The notes beneath the pieces are model-generated. The model made no database searches. It saw only the letters and a list, made by a program, of their open reading frames with translations, and was not told the DNA's origin. A program made the position numbers and the translations under genes. A stretch of 5,883 nucleotides of DNA, taken from Ga0077554 sp046590885 (GTDB lineage: Bacteria > Pseudomonadota > Gammaproteobacteria > Ga0077554 > Ga007554). The DNA is taken from assembly GCA_046590885.1 (NCBI GenBank), contig JBKJTS010000206.1, positions 1 to 5,883 of the forward strand. The letters are read 5' to 3'. Numbering within the stretch: the first letter of the stretch is position 1; every line of letters starts with the position of its first letter. Shown piece after piece: positions 1 through 5,883 of this stretch.

Positions 1-1
1 A

Positions 2-2104
2 GCGCAACTTTCTCCGGGCAGCGCCACGCCCTATTTTTATTTGGGGCGAGTGCATGAAAGAACTGCCAGAGTACCGCTGGCGATTGAACAATATAAAAGA
101 GCGGTGATGTTGGAGCCTGCGAGCGATTTTGCGCGCAGGTCTACTATTAGACTGGGTGTGATCAAGGCCGCTGACCTTCTGAATAAAAAAGATTTTGAGA
201 AGGCATTGAAAGCGTTTCAGGCGGTTCTGGAGCTTGACCCTACTGATCTCAGCGCGCTTTTTAATATTGGAACTATTTATCGTCAATTAAAAATGCTGGA
301 TGAAGCTGAGGCGACATTCAAGCAATTAATTGCGCTCGATCCACGTAACCCGGAAGTGCATTTGCGTCTTGGGGCGCTTTACCTGGAAAGAGGGAAGCTG
401 GTGGAGAGTTCCAGAGCGCTGGAAAAGGTTATTGCACTTGGGAAGGATTCACCCCATGCTAAACAGGCGGTTGCGATACTGGCGGATATGCAGACGACGT
501 ATGGAGATAAGTTAACTGAGGCGCGTAGAATAGCGGATCAAATGGATAGTTACCAGGATGCTATAAAGGCAAACCCCAATGATGGCATTGCACACTTTAA
601 CTTGGGCTTATTATATGCGCGCCAGGGGTTCCGCGATGAGGCACTGCAGGAGTTTCAGGAAGTGGTGCGCATTGATCCTGGACTTGCAAAAGCTCATCAT
701 TATATTGGTATCATTTATGATGACAGAGCAAAGTTTGCCGAAGCCATTGAGTCATATGGAAAAGCTATATCGCTGGAGCTGGATCTAAATGAAGTAGCCA
801 AGAGGGTAGCATTGCTGCAAATGGCGGCCGCAAAAAAACTCTATGCTGAAGGCAACCTGGATCTTGCACAAGCTTATTTTGATGATTTGTTGGCTGCTAA
901 TCCAGACAATGGGTCGGCACTGTTTTATAAGGCGTTGATTAAATCTTCGCAAGGAGACTTGGGCGAAGCGGAGCGGCTTTATAAGAGAATTATCGGGATC
1001 ACACCGGGGAATATTGACGCACGCGCTAGATTGGCATTTCTTTATGAGCAGTCTAACCGCGAAGAGGAGGCGATCAAGGAGTATCGCTATATAGTCCAGA
1101 ATGGCGGTACAGCTGCGATGGTAAGTGGCATGGAAAGAAGAATCCCGTTACTGGAGCGGCGGATAAATGGCTTTACTTATAATATGGGGTATTCGCTTAC
1201 TTATGATAACAACAGTAATTTAAGTGACGCCGAACCTTTTTTCGAGTACATATCAAGCCTGAATACTAATTTTACATACCGTTACAAAGTGACCAGGAAT
1301 ATACGCAGTGGAATTTCGTTCAGCCCTGCTTATGTTATTTATCACTATACCCAGTCCGATTTTCTACGGTTGGACATGGGCCCATTCGTCACGATTGGCC
1401 CTGCCGCTAAAAATATCACAGTAGGGATGACACGCACGGATATGTCAGGATTGCTTAATGAGCAGCGTGTCAACATAACTGATATATATTTTGCAGATAT
1501 GGGTTGGCGTTTTGAGGCGCCCGCATTGTTAAAATGGTTAGCGCAACCCGACGAAATAAAAAAAACCAGTACCTCTGTTCGGCTTAATCTTTCCTATAGA
1601 AATGTATTAAATCACGGCAGTCCGTTTTTCGACTCTAGTACCTATTCAACAGGTGGGTCGTTTTCACAATCATTAGGAAAGGGACGCTCCTCCACTGTGG
1701 ATTTTAGTTATACGGACAGCCAGAACAAAAATCCTCCGGGGCGTGATTATGCATATCGTGGCGCTACCATGATGATGCGGATTGACCAGTCTTTCTCACC
1801 GCGCCTCTCCGGTAATGCGGTATACAACTTTGGTTTTAATTATTATCTCTACCCGGATTCACTTTATTCTTTTGTGACAGGCGGAAATAAAAATCGTATG
1901 AATACTCTTAATTCAATTTCACTTGGGTTGAATTATGAGATGAATGACAGGATCCGGGCTTTTGCAAGTGGCTCCTTCCAGATGAGTGATTCTAACTTAC
2001 CCGTACAATTCAAGTTAAATACAGAAGATGTGATAGGAGTGGGTAGATCTCTCGGAGATTATAAAAAACTCTCGTTGACAGTTGGCATGACGCTGAGCTT
2101 CTAG
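2..2104 (+). CDS. TPR-repeat protein with C-terminal outer-membrane beta-barrel, 5'-truncated by window edge
   Basis: The frame is open to the left edge. A TTG at 41 could be read as a start, but the 13 codons before it (ending ATPYFY) complete the first helix of a TPR together with LGRVHERTARVPLAIEQYKR, so TTG is an internal leucine and the true start lies outside the window. Counting from the TTG as residue 1, about eight or nine TPR units fill residues 1-370, for example 38-70, 70-103, 104-137, 181-215, 216-250, 260-292, 292-326 and 327-355, several ending in the usual LDP/IDP turn. From about 375 to 687 the sequence changes to alternating polar and aromatic strands (NGFTYNMGYSLTYDNNSNL onward). 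It ends LSLTVGMTLSF, an alternating pattern with terminal Phe that is typical of the signal read by the BAM machinery. Inference: an outer-membrane barrel of some 12-14 strands with periplasmic TPRs, and a signal peptide upstream of the window. The layout recalls BcsC, PgaA, PelB and Slam proteins, but I recognise no specific family, so a role in polymer or protein export is only a possibility. Confidence 0.85.
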   Translation, partial: AQLSPGSATPYFYLGRVHERTARVPLAIEQYKRAVMLEPASDFARRSTIRLGVIKAADLLNKKDFEKALKAFQAVLELDPTDLSALFNIGTIYRQLKMLDEAEATFKQLIALDPRNPEVHLRLGALYLERGKLVESSRALEKVIALGKDSPHAKQAVAILADMQTTYGDKLTEARRIADQMDSYQDAIKANPNDGIAHFNLGLLYARQGFRDEALQEFQEVVRIDPGLAKAHHYIGIIYDDRAKFAEAIESYGKAISLELDLNEVAKRVALLQMAAAKKLYAEGNLDLAQAYFDDLLAANPDNGSALFYKALIKSSQGDLGEAERLYKRIIGITPGNIDARARLAFLYEQSNREEEAIKEYRYIVQNGGTAAMVSGMERRIPLLERRINGFTYNMGYSLTYDNNSNLSDAEPFFEYISSLNTNFTYRYKVTRNIRSGISFSPAYVIYHYTQSDFLRLDMGPFVTIGPAAKNITVGMTRTDMSGLLNEQRVNITDIYFADMGWRFEAPALLKWLAQPDEIKKTSTSVRLNLSYRNVLNHGSPFFDSSTYSTGGSFSQSLGKGRSSTVDFSYTDSQNKNPPGRDYAYRGATMMMRIDQSFSPRLSGNAVYNFGFNYYLYPDSLYSFVTGGNKNRMNTLNSISLGLNYEMNDRIRAFASGSFQMSDSNLPVQFKLNTEDVIGVGRSLGDYKKLSLTVGMTLSF

Positions 2105-2125
2105 CAACATTTTTTAGTCGGTAGC

Positions 2126-2130
2126 GGAGG
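2126..2130 (+). promoter_or_regulatory. Ribosome binding site of the FmdE-family gene
   Basis: GGAGG lies four bases before the ATG at 2135. The spacing is short, but the match is perfect, and the only nearby in-frame alternative, a GTG at codon 17, would leave just two residues before the conserved His motif. The site supports the ATG at 2135. It falls inside the 30-base gap after the TPR gene, which fits translation from a shared message. Confidence 0.6.
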
Positions 2131-2134
2131 GCGG

Positions 2135-2749
2135 ATGGGAGAGAATATAGCTGAGGATGCCCAAAAAGAGTTTAATGAAGTTGTGAAATTTCATGGGTGT
2201 TATTGCCTGGATATTGCCATGGGCTATCGGGTGTCCAAGGCGCTAATGCGCGAAATGGGCGATGACATGAGCAATATGAAAGATGTATATGCTTATGTGG
2301 GCGCGCCTACTTGTGCAGTGGACGCCATTCAGAAGATTACCGGGTGCACATTTGGTAAGCGCAATCTTATTTTTACCAATACTGGAAAGTCGGTATTCGT
2401 AATGCAGAATGCCAAAACAGGTAAGGGGGTGCGCGCCTATTGCCATTACTGGGATCATTTTGATCATGTGCAAGTACGTGAACAACGTAAAGCAGTACAA
2501 GCGCCAACAGCGTCCTCCACTCAAAAAGTGGCGTTTACTGCGCTGTTAGATTCCCAGGTGCAGAATATTCTCGTAGCAGATGAAGCCACGTTATTTACGC
2601 TGAGTGGTGTAGCATTGAAAGCACCCCTCCGATTTTCAAAGTATATTTCTGAAGCATGTACAATCTGTGGTGAATTTGCCAAGGCAGATTTATTGCAGGA
2701 TAAAGATGGGAAGAAACTGTGTGCGGAGTGTGTAGCGTCGAGTTATTGA
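2135..2749 (+). CDS. FmdE-family (PF02663-like) protein with C-terminal zinc finger
   Basis: The 204-residue protein has the FmdE core. It shows FHGCYCLDIAMGYR at 19-32, matching the family's HGHxCPG...GYR motif, and then APTCAVDAIQKITGCTFGK at 57-75, matching the family's CGVDAIQ..TGCT.GK block with Cys60, Asp63 and Cys71. The tail is a C4 zinc finger, Cys175-X2-Cys178-X17-Cys196-X2-Cys199, as in bacterial FmdE proteins that carry a treble-clef domain. The family is named after subunit E of formylmethanofuran dehydrogenase, but the bacterial members have no settled reaction, so this is not evidence for methanogenesis or C1 metabolism. Differences from the usual motif: the second His is Cys22, and Pro-Gly is Leu25-Asp26. 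No signal peptide or membrane segment is seen, so it is probably cytoplasmic. It starts 30 bases after the TPR-barrel gene and probably shares its transcript. Tandem in-frame stops (TGA, TAG) end it. Family assignment is firm; function is unknown. Confidence 0.88.
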   Translation: MGENIAEDAQKEFNEVVKFHGCYCLDIAMGYRVSKALMREMGDDMSNMKDVYAYVGAPTCAVDAIQKITGCTFGKRNLIFTNTGKSVFVMQNAKTGKGVRAYCHYWDHFDHVQVREQRKAVQAPTASSTQKVAFTALLDSQVQNILVADEATLFTLSGVALKAPLRFSKYISEACTICGEFAKADLLQDKDGKKLCAECVASSY

Positions 2750-2807
2750 TAGCGTCGTGTCTCCGCGCTGACAGTAAGGTCTCGCGCACGCGCTGGTCAC
2801 TTCTGAA

Positions 2808-3569
2808 TTAATCCCTTAAAGAATTAAAGGCGTTTACTGCCCATGCCAGTGTGGCGGCGGCGAAGATCGCTAATACCAACAGCCCTTTGGAATAGATGGC
2901 AAAATCAGGAGTGCCAACTAACACGGCGCGCACTGCTTCTACTGCATAGTTAATCGGATTCACCAGTGCGACGTAATTTATCCACTCTGGCATGAAGTTT
3001 TTTGGCATCAGTGCGGTAGAAAAAAACATTAGTGGCAGCGTCATGAGATTGCCGATCATTACCAGTGGTTCTTCGCGCTGAAGCAGAATCGCAAAACCAT
3101 TCGACAACGCCGCAAATCCTACCCCCAGCAAGAAAATAATAAGCATCGCCATGGCGATGTACATCGGATTGACGCTGGTGGCAGCGCCGAGCGCCAGCGC
3201 CACAGCGAGGATAATTAAGGTCTGCACCAGCACCTGCACCGCAGAATGCAGTACGCGGCTCAACACAATCGCCACGCGTGATACGGGAGCAACCAGCATT
3301 TTATCGACGGCGCCAGCAGTGATTTCACGCAGCAGGCTAACGCCTGACCAGGACGAGCCAAATAGCACGGTCATTATCAATACACCAGGCACAAAGAAGT
3401 CGACATAGCTGCCCGTAGGGAAGCCCGGTAGCTGTGACATGTTCTTGAATAGCTGTCCAAAGATCACCAGCCAGATCAGCGGCTGCAACAGGGTAAACAA
3501 CGACCACCAGGGCATTCTAATGGTGATTCTCATGTACTTGCCAAAAAGATACCAGGTATCTGCTAACAC
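2808..3569 (-). CDS. ABC-2 type transporter permease (DrrB/NodJ-like)
   Basis: This 253-residue integral membrane protein has the normal length for a DrrB/NodJ-type permease. Six hydrophobic segments lie near 23-41, 58-78, 107-129, 135-160, 169-188 and 227-246. Family hallmarks are LLREITAGAVDKMLVAPVSR (79-98), the cytoplasmic stretch after the second segment, and LMFFSTALMPKNFMPEW (179-195) followed by VNPINYAVEAVRAVLVG (203-219). It should dimerise in the inner membrane and work with the ATPase encoded upstream to export a substrate, which in this family can be a drug, lipid or polysaccharide; nothing here identifies it. The start is GTG, supported by AAAGGA six bases upstream and by an in-frame TAA shortly before. 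It lies 126 bases after the ATPase gene, looser than many such pairs, so some independent expression is possible. It converges on the FmdE-family gene with 58 bases between them, where I see no clear hairpin-plus-T-run terminator. Confidence 0.93.
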   Translation of the reverse strand: MLADTWYLFGKYMRITIRMPWWSLFTLLQPLIWLVIFGQLFKNMSQLPGFPTGSYVDFFVPGVLIMTVLFGSSWSGVSLLREITAGAVDKMLVAPVSRVAIVLSRVLHSAVQVLVQTLIILAVALALGAATSVNPMYIAMAMLIIFLLGVGFAALSNGFAILLQREEPLVMIGNLMTLPLMFFSTALMPKNFMPEWINYVALVNPINYAVEAVRAVLVGTPDFAIYSKGLLVLAIFAAATLAWAVNAFNSLRD

Positions 3570-3575
3570 GCTATG

Positions 3576-3581
3576 TCCTTT
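3576..3581 (-). promoter_or_regulatory. Ribosome binding site of the ABC permease gene
   Basis: Read on the minus strand this is AAAGGA, six bases before the GTG start at 3569. It is the main reason for choosing that GTG: no ATG occurs in frame between it and the upstream in-frame TAA. Confidence 0.65.
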
Positions 3582-3615
3582 GTGGGTAATGCTGGGTTAA
3601 ATTTTTAATATTCTC

Positions 3616-3644
3616 TGTCATCCCTCACTGCATTCGTGATGACA
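3616..3644. repeat. Inverted repeat between the ATPase and permease genes
   Basis: TGTCATC at 3616-3622 is mirrored exactly by GATGACA at 3638-3644, a 7-bp stem around a 15-base loop. A register using the CAC/GTG triplets inside the loop is also possible. On neither strand does a run of T follow, so it is not a convincing intrinsic terminator. It resembles the TGTCAT...ATGACA ends of short dispersed palindromic elements in many proteobacteria, but copy number cannot be judged from one window. It could also affect relative expression of the two exporter genes. Confidence 0.5.
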
Positions 3645-3695
3645 AAAGTTATGATTGAGATGGCAAAGATGTTGCGCTGTTTGCGCAGTGAGAAA

Positions 3696-5027
3696 TTAAT
3701 CTTTTTTGCCAGGCTCTTTAGTGGCGTTGGTATCGCCTCCACCTTCAGTCGGCCATTGGGGTTGTCCACCCTGCTGTTTCCACCATGCTTCCATTTCTGC
3801 GGGACTCCAGGGTGATCCACCGCCGCTTTTGGCGGGGGCGTCTGTTTCCGGGGTTACTGACGGTTGCGCGCCTGCGTCTTTTTCGCTGTCTTTAGTGGTA
3901 GTCATGTGCTGTTGTGTCTCCTGTGCAGTTGTTTCCGCTTCACCAGTTGCTTCATCCGCTTCGCTGGCCCACTTCTTGTTCCAGTTGCCACCGCCTTTAC
4001 CAGCCCATTGTTTCCACCACTCGTCGCCCGTGTCTTCTTTAGTTTCGGTAAGACTGCTGCCGGTGTATTTCAGGAAGACGTCGTCCAGTGTGGGGCGGGA
4101 GAGTGCCAGCGATTTGATGGTTAGTCCTTGCTGAGAGGCTACAAGGGCGATTTTTGGGATGCTTTCCGCGCCGTTCGCAACATAGAGGTGCAATTTATTG
4201 CCCTGCCACAGAGTATCTTTGATCTCTGGTTCATTTTTCATGGTGTAAGCAAATGACGCTGTAGTGTGGTCTTGTTGTTCGAAGCTGAGCACCACAGCAT
4301 CACCGTGGATAGCGTTTTTTAACTCTTCAGGGGTGCCGACGATGCGAATTTTGCCCGCATTAATAATGGCAACCCGTTGGGAGAGCTTGTCAGCTTCTTC
4401 CAGATAGTGGGTGGTAAGCAAAATGGTAAGACCCAACTCACGGTTTAGTTTTTCAACGTAAGTCCATAAGTTTTTTCGGCTTTTGATGTCCAATCCCAGT
4501 GTGGGCTCATCCAGAAATACCAGCGTGGGACGATGAATAAGAGCTGTGGCAATATCCAGTTTGCGACGCATGCCGCCGGAATAGGTGGCGACCAGCCGAT
4601 CCAGGCTGTCATCCAGTTCGAAATAGTGGGCCAGTTCCTTTACACGTGCCCGAATATCGGCTTTTTTCATGCGATACAAGTGACCTTGCAGCATAAGATT
4701 TTCGCGACCCGTCAAAAAATAATCAATACCGGTTTGCTGCGCCACAACGCCGATGGCTTCGCGGACCTTTTCCGGGCTGCGGTCAACATCATGACCGGCC
4801 ACCACCACCTGCCCGGAATCAAATCCCGACAGTGTGGAAAGAATGCGTATAGTAGTGGTTTTACCCGCGCCATTGGGGCCTAGCAGAGCGAAAATCTCTC
4901 CATTTTTGACGTTGAGATCAAGCTCATCAAGCGCCTTGGTGCCGGAAGAGAATATTTTGGTGAGGCCGCTTACCTGTATCATAATAGCCATGTGTGTTGG
5001 GTAGGCTGGGGCGTGAGCCAGAGCCAT
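3696..5027 (-). CDS. ABC transporter ATP-binding protein (DrrA/CcmA-like) with tryptophan-rich C-terminal tail
   Basis: The 443-residue protein contains one full nucleotide-binding domain: Walker A GPNGAGKT (50-57), Q-loop at Gln97/98, signature YSGGM (149-153), Walker B LVFLDEP (169-175), D-loop LGLD (177-180) and switch His207. Residues 240-313 form a DrrA-type C-terminal domain ending in the characteristic LDDVFLKYTG (314-323). These proteins usually stop soon after that point. Here 120 more hydrophilic residues follow, rich in Gly, Thr, Glu and Lys, with nine tryptophans. The ATPase should energise the permease encoded downstream at the cytoplasmic face of the inner membrane. Start choice is uncertain: ATG at 5027 has only a weak GAAGA three bases ahead, while Met13 (4991) and Met16 (4982) have no visible site, yet Met16 gives the usual family beginning MIQVSGLTKIF. 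The gene is first in the exporter operon and diverges from tsaD. The core function is certain; the substrate is unknown. Confidence 0.93.
   Translation of the reverse strand: MALAHAPAYPTHMAIMIQVSGLTKIFSSGTKALDELDLNVKNGEIFALLGPNGAGKTTTIRILSTLSGFDSGQVVVAGHDVDRSPEKVREAIGVVAQQTGIDYFLTGRENLMLQGHLYRMKKADIRARVKELAHYFELDDSLDRLVATYSGGMRRKLDIATALIHRPTLVFLDEPTLGLDIKSRKNLWTYVEKLNRELGLTILLTTHYLEEADKLSQRVAIINAGKIRIVGTPEELKNAIHGDAVVLSFEQQDHTTASFAYTMKNEPEIKDTLWQGNKLHLYVANGAESIPKIALVASQQGLTIKSLALSRPTLDDVFLKYTGSSLTETKEDTGDEWWKQWAGKGGGNWNKKWASEADEATGEAETTAQETQQHMTTTKDSEKDAGAQPSVTPETDAPAKSGGGSPWSPAEMEAWWKQQGGQPQWPTEGGGDTNATKEPGKKD
3699..4058 (-). other. C-terminal extension of the ABC ATPase with two Trp-rich blocks
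   Basis: This part encodes residues 324-443 of the ATPase. Block one (335-353, bases 3969-4025) holds EWWKQWAGKGGGNW and block two (406-425, bases 3753-3812) holds AWWKQQGGQPQW. Both share WWKQ, a glycine stretch and a following Trp, which looks like an internal duplication. Between them is a low-complexity Thr/Glu/Ala/Gln-rich linker. No predicted membrane segment or known domain is recognised. The repeated motif argues that the tail is truly coding rather than frameshift read-through. Confidence 0.7.
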
Positions 5028-5036
5028 TTATCTTCG

Positions 5037-5062
5037 ATTGGCTAATTATAGCGGAATTGGCT
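5037..5062. repeat. ATTGGCT direct repeats in the divergent exporter/tsaD spacer
   Basis: ATTGGCT occurs at 5037-5043 and again at 5056-5062, 19 bases apart start to start, bracketing the TATAAT hexamer of the exporter strand. The arrangement could be a pair of regulator half-sites, but seven-base repeats can arise by chance and no known operator is recognised. Confidence 0.35.
5045..5050 (-). promoter_or_regulatory. Candidate -10 element for the exporter operon
   Basis: On the minus strand these bases read TATAAT, a perfect sigma-70 -10 hexamer, 17 bases before the ATG at 5027. A start of transcription about seven bases downstream would leave a leader of roughly 10 bases to that ATG, or about 46-55 bases to Met13 or Met16. 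No good -35 hexamer is visible at 16-18 bases and there is no extended TG, so a promoter here would be weak or activator-dependent. Confidence 0.35.
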
Positions 5063-5074
5063 CGAAAATAGTTT

Positions 5075-5078
5075 AGGA
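5075..5078 (+). promoter_or_regulatory. Probable ribosome binding site of tsaD
   Basis: AGGA lies 11 bases before the tsaD ATG, somewhat farther than ideal. It is the only purine-rich Shine-Dalgarno-like stretch near the start. The start itself is fixed by protein similarity (MRVIGIETSCDETG) rather than by this site. Confidence 0.4.
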
Positions 5079-5089
5079 ACTAACAAGAT

Positions 5090-5883
5090 ATGCGCGTCAT
5101 TGGCATAGAAACCTCGTGCGACGAAACCGGCATTGCCATTTATGATGGGCAGCGCGGCTTGCTGGCGCATGTCCTGCATAGCCAGGTGGCTCTCCATGCC
5201 GAATACGGTGGTGTGGTGCCCGAGTTGGCGTCGCGCGATCATGTGCGCAAGGTGCTGCCTCTGTTACGGCAGGTAATGAGTCAGGCCGATACGCGCGCGG
5301 CAGATATTCAGGGGGTGGCGTACACTGCCGGCCCGGGGTTGGTGGGCGCTCTGCTGGTGGGTGCTGCAATTGGGCGTAGCCTGGCGTGGGCTTGGGGGGT
5401 GCCGGCAGTGGCAATACACCATATGGAAGGCCACTTGTTGGCGCCGCTGCTGGAAGAAAATCCGCCGGCTTTTCCGTTTGTGGCCCTGCTGGTATCAGGC
5501 GGCCACACCCAGCTGGTGCGGGTGGATGGGGTGGGGCGCTATCATATTCTGGGTGAATCCCTGGACGATGCAGCGGGCGAGGCATTTGACAAAACCGCCA
5601 AGCTGCTGGGCTTGGGTTATCCGGGTGGGCCGGCGCTGGCACGTCTGGCCGCCAGCGGCAATCCGCAGCGGTTTCATTTTCCGCGTCCCATGACCAATCG
5701 TCCCGGGCTTGACTTTAGTTTCAGTGGGTTGAAAACCCAGGCGGTTACTAGTTTGAAACAACATCAGGATGAGCCCGCGCGCGCTGATATCGCTTATGCT
5801 TTCCAGGAGGCGGTGGTGGATACGCTGGCAATTAAATGTCAACGCGCTTTGCGCGAAACCGGTTTGCAGCGGTTGGTGGTTTC
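5090..5883 (+). CDS. tsaD: tRNA N6-adenosine threonylcarbamoyltransferase TsaD, 3'-truncated by window edge
   Basis: TsaD transfers the threonylcarbamoyl group from threonylcarbamoyl-AMP (made by TsaC) to A37 of tRNAs reading ANN codons, in the cytoplasm with TsaB and TsaE. The reading frame runs without a stop from ATG 5090 to the window end: 264 codons plus two bases. It begins MRVIGIETSCDETGIAIYDG and continues with GGVVPELASRDHVRK, YTAGPGLVGALLVGA, the metal-binding HHMEGH (His111 and His115), VALLVSGGHTQL, GEAFDKTAKLLGLGYPGG and GLDFSFSGLKT, all at the same spacing as in E. coli TsaD (337 residues, formerly YgjD/Gcp). It breaks off just before the expected GGVSANR segment, so about 73 residues are missing, including the last metal ligand, an Asp. 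It diverges from the exporter genes with a 62-base spacer. The gene usually found divergent from tsaD in enterobacteria, rpsU, is not here. It is more GC-rich than the left-hand genes. Confidence 0.98.
   Translation, partial: MRVIGIETSCDETGIAIYDGQRGLLAHVLHSQVALHAEYGGVVPELASRDHVRKVLPLLRQVMSQADTRAADIQGVAYTAGPGLVGALLVGAAIGRSLAWAWGVPAVAIHHMEGHLLAPLLEENPPAFPFVALLVSGGHTQLVRVDGVGRYHILGESLDDAAGEAFDKTAKLLGLGYPGGPALARLAASGNPQRFHFPRPMTNRPGLDFSFSGLKTQAVTSLKQHQDEPARADIAYAFQEAVVDTLAIKCQRALRETGLQRLVV

Noticed and set aside
2..2104. Naming the TPR-barrel gene bcsC, pgaA, pelB or slam
   Set aside because: Only the general architecture matches. No family-specific motif is visible, and no polysaccharide synthase or lipoprotein substrate gene is nearby in the window.
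2135..2749. Reading the FmdE-family gene as a sign of methanogenesis or formylmethanofuran chemistry
   Set aside because: FmdE-domain proteins are widespread in bacteria lacking that pathway, and no other subunit of the enzyme is in the window.
2750..2807. Terminator between the convergent FmdE-family and permease genes
   Set aside because: Short GC-rich segments are present, but I found no good stem followed by a T-run on either strand.
3673..3687. Hairpin TGCGC/GCGCA just after the ATPase stop
   Set aside because: The stem is only five base pairs and no T-run follows, so it is not supported as a terminator or attenuator.
3706..4134. Plus-strand open frame opposite the ATPase tail
   Set aside because: It is antisense to the low-complexity tail, has Cys/Ser/Pro-rich composition typical of a shadow frame, and lies entirely within a gene with clear domains.
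5097..5642. Long minus-strand open frame opposite tsaD
   Set aside because: Its product is Pro/Ala/His-rich with no motif. It is a shadow of the GC-rich tsaD frame, which is supported residue by residue by the E. coli protein.

Overview
The window carries five genes, two of them cut by its edges, and looks like proteobacterial chromosome, most likely gammaproteobacterial. The strongest clue is the tsaD gene at the right end, whose product follows the E. coli protein closely from its first residues. The outer-membrane-type C-terminus of the first protein also indicates a Gram-negative cell. No RNA gene, insertion sequence, phage gene or CRISPR array was seen, and no gene-free stretch exceeds about 130 bases.

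Left part, + strand (1-2749): the 3' portion of a large gene for a tetratricopeptide-repeat (TPR) protein ending in a probable outer-membrane beta-barrel. After a 30-base gap comes a gene for an FmdE-family protein with a C-terminal four-cysteine zinc finger. The two are probably co-transcribed. This is the least explained part of the window: the FmdE protein has an altered active-site-like motif, and I know of no established reason for it to pair with a TPR-barrel protein.

Middle, - strand (2808-5027): a two-gene ABC-2 exporter of the DrrA/DrrB type, ATPase first and permease second, separated by 126 bases that contain an inverted repeat. The ATPase carries a hydrophilic C-terminal tail of about 120 residues with two similar tryptophan-rich blocks, which is unusual for this family. 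The exported substrate cannot be told from the sequence.

Right end, + strand (5090-5883): the 5' three quarters of tsaD, a core gene for the universal tRNA modification t6A, transcribed divergently from the exporter. The 62-base divergent spacer holds a TATAAT hexamer in exporter orientation, bracketed by two ATTGGCT direct repeats.

Base composition is uneven: the barrel-coding part of the first gene is AT-rich (17 G/C in the 60 bases from 1861), while tsaD is GC-rich (37 G/C in the 60 bases from 5521). No complete new system is demonstrated here. The best candidates for novelty are the TPR-barrel/FmdE pair and the tryptophan-rich ATPase tail.
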